From contig NZ_AYOD01000002.1 of the NCBI RefSeq assembly GCF_000497755.1, positions 114,630 to 178,629 on the forward strand: a stretch of DNA of 64,000 nucleotides, read 5' to 3'. Source of the DNA: Aliihoeflea sp. 2WW (lineage in GTDB: Bacteria; Pseudomonadota; Alphaproteobacteria; Rhizobiales; Rhizobiaceae). A model generated the notes under the pieces. That model searched no databases, had not been told where the DNA came from, and was given only the letters and a program-made list of their open reading frames with translations. Each line of letters begins with the position of its first letter. The first letter of the stretch is position 1. Positions 57,600 through 64,000 of the stretch are shown one piece after another. The translations under genes and the position numbers were made by a program.

Positions 57600-58179
57600 G
57601 ATCGTCTCCCCGCTCGAACCGGCCTATCGCCGCGGCGCGCACGGCAATCGCGACGGCGGTTCTCGCATCACCCTGTCTGAAACCCAGCCCGGCTCCATCG
57701 TCCAGCTCGCCGCATGGCCGGGCCGAGAGGACGCCATGCGCGCGGTCGTCAAGACCGTCACCGGTCTTGCGCTCGACGGAGCGCCGGGCGCCGGCGCCGT
57801 CGACGAAAGCAGCGCCGCCTTCGGCTTTGCGCCCGGCCGCTGGCTCGTCGTGGATCAGGCCGAAGGCGCCGGCCAAACGTTTCGCGAGAAGGTCAGTGCC
57901 GATCTCGGCACGGTCTGCGACCTGTCGCACGGCCGCACCGCCATAGCCGTCGAGGGCGAGAAGGCGGAACGCCTTCTGTCAAAGTTCTATGCGCTCGATT
58001 TCTCGCTCGCCGCGTTTCCAGTCGCGTCGGCGAAATCCACCGCGCACCACGACGTCTTCACGCTCATCCAGCGCACCGGCGCCGACCGCTTCGACCTCTA
58101 TGTCTACCGCTCCTTCGCCCGCTCCTTCTGGCACCTCCTCTGCGCCAGTGCGGAAGAGTTCGGCTATACGGTGGAGTAA
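57592..58179 (+). CDS. soxG: Sarcosine oxidase gamma subunit
   Basis: 195 aa; weakly conserved subunit similar to the folate domain fold. Recognised by position (last gene of soxBDAG, overlapping soxA by 8 bases) and by the segments VCDLSHGRTAIAVEG and DLYVYRSFARSFWHLL. Confidence 0.92.
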   Translation: MVEIVSPLEPAYRRGAHGNRDGGSRITLSETQPGSIVQLAAWPGREDAMRAVVKTVTGLALDGAPGAGAVDESSAAFGFAPGRWLVVDQAEGAGQTFREKVSADLGTVCDLSHGRTAIAVEGEKAERLLSKFYALDFSLAAFPVASAKSTAHHDVFTLIQRTGADRFDLYVYRSFARSFWHLLCASAEEFGYTVE

Positions 58180-58289
58180 CCCGTTCCCACCGTCGCTGAG
58201 CATGGCGATCAACTTTTCCTGACAATAGGCTCTCGGAACATCGCTGCATCCGTTCGGTTCGCCTCCTGAACCAACGGAGACAATCTTCC

Positions 58290-59111
58290 ATGCCTTTCAT
58301 CAAGACCGCCGACGACACCCAGATCTTCTACAATGACTGGGGCAGCGGCAAACCCGTCATTCTCATCCATGGCTGGCCGCTCGACGGCGACATGTGGGAA
58401 TACAATGCCCGTGTCCTCGCCGATGCCGGCCTGCGCGTCATCTCCTATGACCGCCGCGGCTTCGGTCGGTCGAGCCAGCCCTGGACGGGCTACGACTACG
58501 ACACGATGGCCGGCGACCTGAAGGCCATCATTGACGAGCTGGATTTGCGCGACGTCTCGCTCGTCGGCTTCTCGATGGGCGGCGGCGAAGTCGCCCGCTA
58601 TATCGGCCGCTACGGCACCGATCGCATATCCAAGGCCATCCTCGTCTCCGCCGTCACGCCGTTCCTGCTCAAGACCGGCGACAATCCCGACGGCGTCGAC
58701 AAAGGCGTGTTCGACGAGATGATCGATGGTCTCAAGGCCGACCGCCCGCATTTCCTCGCCGATTTCGGCAAGAAATTCTACGGCGCCGGAATGCTCAATT
58801 TCGACATTTCGAACGAACTCCTCGCCTGGACGAGCCAAGTCGCGATGCTCGCCTCGCCCAAGGCCACGCTCGACTGCGTCCGCGCCTTCTCCGAAACCGA
58901 CTTCCGCGACGATTTGCGCAAGTTCGATGTGCCGACGCTCGTCATCCATGGCGACAACGACCAGACGGTGCCGATCGACGTCTCGGCCAACCGCGTGCGG
59001 GAGTTCCTGCCGAGCGCCGAACTCAAAATCTATGACGGCGCGCCCCACGGCCTCTACTTCACCGACAGGGACAAGCTCAACCAGGATTTGATCGATTTCA
59101 TCGGCAGGTAG
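58290..59111 (+). CDS. Alpha/beta hydrolase, non-heme chloroperoxidase type
   Basis: 273 aa. Catalytic triad: S95 in VGFSMGGGE, D224 in HGDNDQTVP and H253 in GAPHGLYFT; the oxyanion region is HGWPLDGDMW. Sequence is that of cofactor-free haloperoxidase-like esterases; physiological substrate unknown. It is 110 bp after soxG and probably independent of it. Confidence 0.9.
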   Translation: MPFIKTADDTQIFYNDWGSGKPVILIHGWPLDGDMWEYNARVLADAGLRVISYDRRGFGRSSQPWTGYDYDTMAGDLKAIIDELDLRDVSLVGFSMGGGEVARYIGRYGTDRISKAILVSAVTPFLLKTGDNPDGVDKGVFDEMIDGLKADRPHFLADFGKKFYGAGMLNFDISNELLAWTSQVAMLASPKATLDCVRAFSETDFRDDLRKFDVPTLVIHGDNDQTVPIDVSANRVREFLPSAELKIYDGAPHGLYFTDRDKLNQDLIDFIGR

Positions 59112-59175
59112 GGCAGCAATCTCGCGGCCATTCGCCGAAGTTTGAGAAGCGTGAGGCTCTCAAGTCCTTGGTGGA

Positions 59176-59319
59176 GACCCCCACCCTTTATCCCTCCCCA
59201 CATGGGGGAGGGAATTCGTCAGCGTGCTGTCCAACCTTCAATGCAGCGCCCGGCTTGGGGGTTAAGCACCGCGCTCAAGCCTCCCTCCCCCTTGTGGGGA
59301 GGGATAAAGGGTGGGGGTC
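59176..59319. repeat. Inverted-repeat element copy 3 (144 bp)
   Basis: Same inverted ends as at 33730, with one change in the left arm (CACATGGGGG instead of CACAAGGGGG). Lies between the convergent hydrolase and nitroreductase genes. Confidence 0.9.
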
Positions 59320-59360
59320 ACTTCAAAAAACTCGTCCGAAGGACTCCACTCCACCCACCC

Positions 59361-60071
59361 TCACTTCACGAACGAAACGAACTCCTCCAACGGCGCCCGC
59401 TCCGACCGCAGCGTATTTTCCGGCTTCGTTTCATCCTCGAACCCCAGCGCCATGCCACAGACGATGATTTCCTCATCGGGGATGTCGAGCACCGGCCGGA
59501 TCTGCCGGTGATATGGCGCGAACGCGGCCTGCGGGCAGGTGTGCAGGCCCCGGCCCCGCGCCGCGATCATGATCGATTGCAGGAACATGCCGTGGTCGAT
59601 CCACGAGCCCATGTTCAGCCGCCTGTCGATGGTGAAGATCATGCCGACCGGCGCGTCGAAGAAGGAGAAGTTGCGATCGTGTTGCGCCCGCATCCGCTCG
59701 ACCTCGCGCTTGCCGATGCCCAGCAGGCTGTACAGCGCGAACCCGACCGCGCGCCGGCGCGTCAGGTAGGGTTCGAAGAACTGGTCGGGATAATATTTGT
59801 ACTCGTCCCAGGCGATCTTCTCGGCGCGGATGCCTGAATCGAGGATCGCGTCGGTCACCGCCTGCTTCTTCTGGCCGGTGACGACATAGACTTTCCAGGG
59901 CTGCATGTTGGTGCCGGACGGCGCGCGTGCGGCGATTTCGAGTATGTCGCGGACGGTCGCCTCGTCCACCGGCGTCGGCAGAAAAGCGCGCACCGATTTG
60001 CGCGAATTGATCGCCTCGTCGACGATTGCGGATTCATCGATGATGGAAGTCTTGGTGTCCGGAGCCAGCAT
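59361..60071 (-). CDS. Nitroreductase-family flavoprotein
   Basis: 236 aa, FMN-dependent nitroreductase fold. Flavin-contact motifs NSRKSVRAFLPTPVD (Arg-x-Ser-x-Arg), APSGTNMQPWKVYV and a C-terminal VCGMALGFED. The ATG at 60071 is preceded by AAGGAAA. Divergent from the second DMGDH-like gene. The substrate cannot be inferred. Confidence 0.88.
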   Translation of the reverse strand: MLAPDTKTSIIDESAIVDEAINSRKSVRAFLPTPVDEATVRDILEIAARAPSGTNMQPWKVYVVTGQKKQAVTDAILDSGIRAEKIAWDEYKYYPDQFFEPYLTRRRAVGFALYSLLGIGKREVERMRAQHDRNFSFFDAPVGMIFTIDRRLNMGSWIDHGMFLQSIMIAARGRGLHTCPQAAFAPYHRQIRPVLDIPDEEIIVCGMALGFEDETKPENTLRSERAPLEEFVSFVK

Positions 60072-60246
60072 CCGAATTTCCTTGCGTTGCAGGGCGCGAC
60101 TCAACCCGAGGCGCCCGGTTCGCCGGGGCAGCGTGCCCCGCATAGGCCATGCCATGCCAGTGCGCAAATCCTTTGAGCCAGCATCGCGAAAGCTGTTGCC
60201 TTTTCCACCGCCCCTTGCACCCTTCCGACAAATAGGGGGAAAATCG

Positions 60247-62700
60247 ATGAGCGAACTGCCAAGCCAGGCCCGCGTCGTGATCATCGGCGGTGGAGCCATC
60301 GGCGTCTCCGCGCTCTTCCATCTCGCCAAGGCCGGCTGGAGTGATTGCGTTCTTCTGGAGAAAAACGAGCTCACCTCCGGCTCGACATGGCACGCCGCCG
60401 GCAACGTCCCGACCTTCTCCTCCTCATGGTCGGTCATGAACATGCAGCGCTATTCGGCACAGCTTTATCGGGGCCTCGCGGACGAGGTCGGCTATCCGAT
60501 GAACTACCACGTCACCGGCTCCGTGCGCCTCGCCCACACGAAGGAGCGGATGCAGGAGTTCGCGCGCGTCAAATCCATGGGCCGCCATCAGGGCATGGAG
60601 ATCGACATTCTCGGCCTCGACGAACTCAAGTCCCGCTATCCCTTCCTCGAAACCCACGACCTCAAGGGCGCGCTCTACGATCCGAACGACGGCGATATCG
60701 ACCCCGCGCAACTGACCCAAGCCCTGGCAAAAGGCGCGCGGGACCTTGGCGCGAAAATCGTCCGCTTCTGCCCCGTCACCGGCGTCCGCCGCGAAAAAGA
60801 CCTCTGGAAGATCGAGACGCCGAAAGGCGAGATCGCCTGTGAGTATGTCGTTAACGCCGCCGGCTACCGCGCGGGCGAAGTCGGTCGGATGTTCGGCCGC
60901 GAAATCCCGATGATGGTGATGAGCCATCAATACATCCTGTTCGAGGAAATCCGCGAACTCGCCGCCTGGTCGAAGGAGGCCGGCCACAAGCTGCCGCTGC
61001 TGCGCGACGTCGATTCCTCCTACTATCTGCGGCAGGAGAAGACCGGCATGAACCTCGGCCCCTACGAGCGCAACTGCCGCGCGCACTGGGCGAGCGCCAC
61101 CGATCCGATGCCCGACGACTTCTCCTTCCAGCTCTTCCCCGACGATCTCGACCGCCTCGAATGGCACCTCGAAGACGCCGTCAAGCGTGTGCCCATCCTC
61201 GGCACCGCCGGCCTGTCCAAGATCATCAACGGCCCGATCCCCTATGCGCCCGACGGCAATCCGCTGATCGGCCCGATGCCGGGCGTGCCGAACGCGTTCG
61301 AGGCCTGCGTCTTCACCTTCGGCATCGCGCAGGCGGGCGGGGCCGGCAAGGTTCTGGCCGAATGGGTCACCGAAGGCGCGACCGAATGGGACATGTGGTC
61401 CTGCGATCCGCGCCGTTTCACCAACTTCGCCGCCGCGCCCGACTATGCCGTGGCCAAGGGCATGGAGGTCTACAGCCACGAATACGCCATCCACTTCCCC
61501 CGCCATGCCTGGCCGGCGGGACGCCCCGCCAAGCTCTCCGCGATCCACGACCGCATCGCCGCCCTCGGCGCCCAGTTCGGCGCCACCAATGGCTGGGAAC
61601 GCGCCAACTGGTACGCACAGCCCGGCGACGACACGTCGGAAGAATCCACCCAGACCTTCAACCGCGACGGTCCCTGGCAAGAGCGCATCCGAGAGGAATG
61701 CCACGCCGTGCGCGACGCCGCCGGCATCCTCGACCTCCCCGGCTTCTCCCGCTTCCGCCTGCAAGGCGACGGCGCCCGCGACTGGCTGTCCTCGCTCATC
61801 ACCGGCGCCGTTCCGAAACCCGGCCGCATCGGCCTTGCCTATTTCGCCGACGCCAAGGGCCGCCTCGTCACCGAAATGTCGATCATGGCCCTGGACCAGA
61901 ACGTCTTCTTCCTTATCACGGCAGCCGCAGCCGAACTCCACGACTTCGAGTGGCTGTCGAACAACCTGCCGCAAACCTCCGCGCTGACTCTTCAAAACGT
62001 CACCAACGCCTTCTCCTGCCAGATCCTCACCGGCCCCAACTCCCGCGCCATCCTGTCCGAAGTCACCGACGCCAACCTCTCGCTCCCCTGGCTCACGCAC
62101 CAGTCCGCCCAGATCGCCGACCATTGGTGCCAGCTCGTCCGCGTCTCCTTCGCCGGCGAACTCGGCTGGGAAATCCACACCAAAACCGAAGACACCGCCC
62201 CCATCTTCGACGCCGTCTGGGCCGCCGGCCAGAACCACGGCCTCAAGCCCTTCGGCATGTTCGCGCTTGACTCACTGCGCCTCGAGAAGGGCTACCGCGC
62301 CTGGAAGCAGGACCTTTCGACCGATTACTCAGTCCTTGAGTCCGGCCTCGAACGCTTCGTCAAATGGGACAAGCCCGACTTCCTCGGCAGGTCCGCCCTC
62401 GCCGCCGAAAAGCAGCGCGACGTCGCCAAGCGCTTCGCCATCCTCACCCTTGACGCCCCCGGCGACTGCGACGCGCCCTATATGTCGACCGTCTGGCGCG
62501 ATGGCGAAATCGTCGGCGAAACGACCTCCGGCGGCTGGGGTCACCGCGTGGACCAGTCGATCGCCCTTGCCATGCTGCGCTCCGATTGTGCAGAACCGGG
62601 CTCCCGGGTCGAGGTCGAGATCTTCGGCGAGCGCTTCGCCGCCACGGTCCACGGCGACGCGCCCCTCTGGGACCCGGCCAACGCCCGACTCAAAGCCTGA
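60247..62700 (+). CDS. Dimethylglycine dehydrogenase-like FAD/GcvT protein, copy 2
   Basis: 817 aa; the same two-domain architecture as the protein at 50341-52860: RVVIIGGGAIGVSALFHLAK, LTSGSTWHAAGNVPTF, a GcvT half containing VSFAGELGWEIHTKTED. AGGGGG lies 9 bases before ATG 60247. The shared LTSGSTWHAAG suggests both are dimethylglycine or sarcosine dehydrogenases with different preference. It starts a gene pair with an aminotransferase 10 bases downstream. Confidence 0.88.
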   Translation: MSELPSQARVVIIGGGAIGVSALFHLAKAGWSDCVLLEKNELTSGSTWHAAGNVPTFSSSWSVMNMQRYSAQLYRGLADEVGYPMNYHVTGSVRLAHTKERMQEFARVKSMGRHQGMEIDILGLDELKSRYPFLETHDLKGALYDPNDGDIDPAQLTQALAKGARDLGAKIVRFCPVTGVRREKDLWKIETPKGEIACEYVVNAAGYRAGEVGRMFGREIPMMVMSHQYILFEEIRELAAWSKEAGHKLPLLRDVDSSYYLRQEKTGMNLGPYERNCRAHWASATDPMPDDFSFQLFPDDLDRLEWHLEDAVKRVPILGTAGLSKIINGPIPYAPDGNPLIGPMPGVPNAFEACVFTFGIAQAGGAGKVLAEWVTEGATEWDMWSCDPRRFTNFAAAPDYAVAKGMEVYSHEYAIHFPRHAWPAGRPAKLSAIHDRIAALGAQFGATNGWERANWYAQPGDDTSEESTQTFNRDGPWQERIREECHAVRDAAGILDLPGFSRFRLQGDGARDWLSSLITGAVPKPGRIGLAYFADAKGRLVTEMSIMALDQNVFFLITAAAAELHDFEWLSNNLPQTSALTLQNVTNAFSCQILTGPNSRAILSEVTDANLSLPWLTHQSAQIADHWCQLVRVSFAGELGWEIHTKTEDTAPIFDAVWAAGQNHGLKPFGMFALDSLRLEKGYRAWKQDLSTDYSVLESGLERFVKWDKPDFLGRSALAAEKQRDVAKRFAILTLDAPGDCDAPYMSTVWRDGEIVGETTSGGWGHRVDQSIALAMLRSDCAEPGSRVEVEIFGERFAATVHGDAPLWDPANARLKA

Positions 62701-62710
62701 AGGTTCTGCC

Positions 62711-63895
62711 ATGCCCACCCCGTCCACCCGCATTTCCGGCATCATTCCCTCCGGCAAGGATGGCTGGGAGGTGCATTTCGAGGCCTACACGCGCAAGCAG
62801 GCTGGCGAGGCGATCACCATGCTGTCGGTCGGCGACCATGATTTCGACACGCCGAGCGAAACCGTCGAGGCGTGCGTGCGGGAAGTCCGCGCCGGCCACC
62901 ACCATTATACCAACCTGCCCGGCATACCGCGCCTGCGCCGCGCCATGGCGGCGGTCTCGGCCGAATCCACCGGCGTCCCGACGACCGCCGACCAGGTCCT
63001 CGCCACCCCCGGCGGCCAGTCCGCGCTCTTCGCCGCCGTCACCGCAACGCTTGATCCGGGCAGCCACGCCATCGTCGTCGCGCCCTACTACGCGACCTAT
63101 CCCGGCACGTTCCGCGCCGTCGGCGCCGGCTTCACCGTCGTCGAAACCCACGCCGAAGACGGCTTCCAGCCCGACGCCGCCGCCATCGAAAAGGCGATCG
63201 AGCCCAACACCCGCGCGATCCTCATCAACTCGCCGAACAACCCGACCGGCGCGATCTACACCCGCGAAAGCCTCGAAAAGCTCGCCGACATCTGCATCCG
63301 GCACGACCTCTGGCTCCTGTCCGACGAGGTCTACTGGTCGATCACCGGCGGGCGCGAGCACATCTCGCCGCGCGCGCTGCCTGGCATGGAAGAGCGCACG
63401 CTCGTCATCAACTCCATGTCGAAGAGCCACGGCATGACCGGCTGGCGCATCGGCTGGCTCACCGGCCCTGAACCGATGATCTCGCTCCTCATCAACCTCA
63501 ATCTCGTCACCACCTACGGCCTGCCGGACTTCGTCTCCCGCGCGGCAACCGAGGCCCTCGAAAACCGCTACGGCGTCGACGACATCGCCGCTCGCTACGC
63601 CGCCCGCCGCACGATTTTCCTCGACGCGCTGGCGGGGGCCAACGACATCGTCGTGCGCGGGTCCGAGGGCGGCATGTACATCATGCTCGACATCTCCGCC
63701 GTCGACCCGGACTGCGAAGCCTTCGCCTGGGCCCTGCTCGACACCGAGAAGATCGCCGTCATGCCGGGCTCCAGCTTCGGCGACGCCGCTAGCGGCCACA
63801 TCCGCATCAGCCTCACCCAGCCCGACGACATCCTCCGCGACGCCGCCATCCGCCTGAAACGCTTCGTCGGTGGATACAAGCGGGACGCGGCGTAG
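62711..63895 (+). CDS. PLP-dependent class I/II aminotransferase
   Basis: 394 aa. PLP lysine K238 in NSMSKSHGMTGWRIG, the asparagine motif SPNNPTG at 174-180 and the aspartate D205 in LLSDEVYWS. This is the aspartate-aminotransferase-like (fold type I) group. Coupled to the DMGDH-like gene, it may transaminate the amino-acid product of demethylation, such as glycine; this is inference from position. Confidence 0.88.
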   Translation: MPTPSTRISGIIPSGKDGWEVHFEAYTRKQAGEAITMLSVGDHDFDTPSETVEACVREVRAGHHHYTNLPGIPRLRRAMAAVSAESTGVPTTADQVLATPGGQSALFAAVTATLDPGSHAIVVAPYYATYPGTFRAVGAGFTVVETHAEDGFQPDAAAIEKAIEPNTRAILINSPNNPTGAIYTRESLEKLADICIRHDLWLLSDEVYWSITGGREHISPRALPGMEERTLVINSMSKSHGMTGWRIGWLTGPEPMISLLINLNLVTTYGLPDFVSRAATEALENRYGVDDIAARYAARRTIFLDALAGANDIVVRGSEGGMYIMLDISAVDPDCEAFAWALLDTEKIAVMPGSSFGDAASGHIRISLTQPDDILRDAAIRLKRFVGGYKRDAA

Positions 63896-63908
63896 TGGAG
63901 GGTCGGCT

Positions 63909-64000
63909 ACCCCCACCCCCTACCCCTCCCCACAAGGGGGAGGGAGACATGCGCGCAGCGACACATTCTGCACCATCACTCCAAGCGGAACCGCAACGTC
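63909..64000. repeat. Inverted-repeat element copy 4, cut by window end
   Basis: The left arm (ACCCCCACCCCCTACCCCTC...) is present with three differences from copy 1; the internal part follows and the right arm lies outside the window. Confidence 0.7.

Overview
The window looks like chromosomal DNA of a high-GC alphaproteobacterium of the order Hyphomicrobiales (Rhizobiales), probably near Phyllobacteriaceae/Rhizobiaceae. The main evidence is gene order on the minus strand: nuoA-N, then birA, rnj, mce, a DUF1467 gene, proS and lolCD, an arrangement I know from Brucella, Mesorhizobium and relatives. Species identity cannot be read from the window.

Layout. 0-6 kb: the start of a TRAP transporter operon (dctP, dctQ start) facing a deoxyribose-phosphate aldolase / tandem aldehyde dehydrogenase pair, followed by a MarR regulator and a zeta-class GST (maleylacetoacetate isomerase type). 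6-29.5 kb: the long minus-strand operon for respiratory complex I and its housekeeping tail. It also carries three genes that are not classical subunits: a four-helix-bundle (S23-like) gene wedged between nuoC and nuoD inside heptamer repeat arrays, a helix-hairpin-helix protein between nuoF and nuoG, and a 63-residue membrane protein between nuoH and nuoI. 29.7-34.5 kb: a fused indolepyruvate ferredoxin oxidoreductase, a divergent Lrp/AsnC regulator and a small Fe-S protein.

34.8-63.9 kb is an accessory methylated-amine region. It encodes a non-pyrrolysine MttB-family methyltransferase (with a 5' frameshift), a corrinoid protein, DUF1638, a methylene-THF reductase, a methyl-THF:corrinoid methyltransferase and a RACo-like corrinoid activator. 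Further on are a GlxA/GbdR-like AraC regulator, two dimethylglycine-dehydrogenase-like flavoproteins, the four-subunit sarcosine oxidase soxBDAG, an aminotransferase and small flanking enzymes. Read together, these could strip all three methyl groups from glycine betaine (or a similar quaternary amine) and pass them to tetrahydrofolate: the first by a corrinoid route usually described in anaerobes, the second and third by flavin oxidases. The substrate is inferred, not shown.

Mobile and repetitive DNA is concentrated in the accessory part: an IS1-like element with a textbook -1 slippery site, an IS110-family element with a broken transposase and a strongly structured upstream non-coding end, four copies of a ~145-bp inverted-repeat element, a separate 160-bp element with 35-bp inverted ends, and several shorter palindromes. 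I saw no tRNA, rRNA, CRISPR array or prophage.
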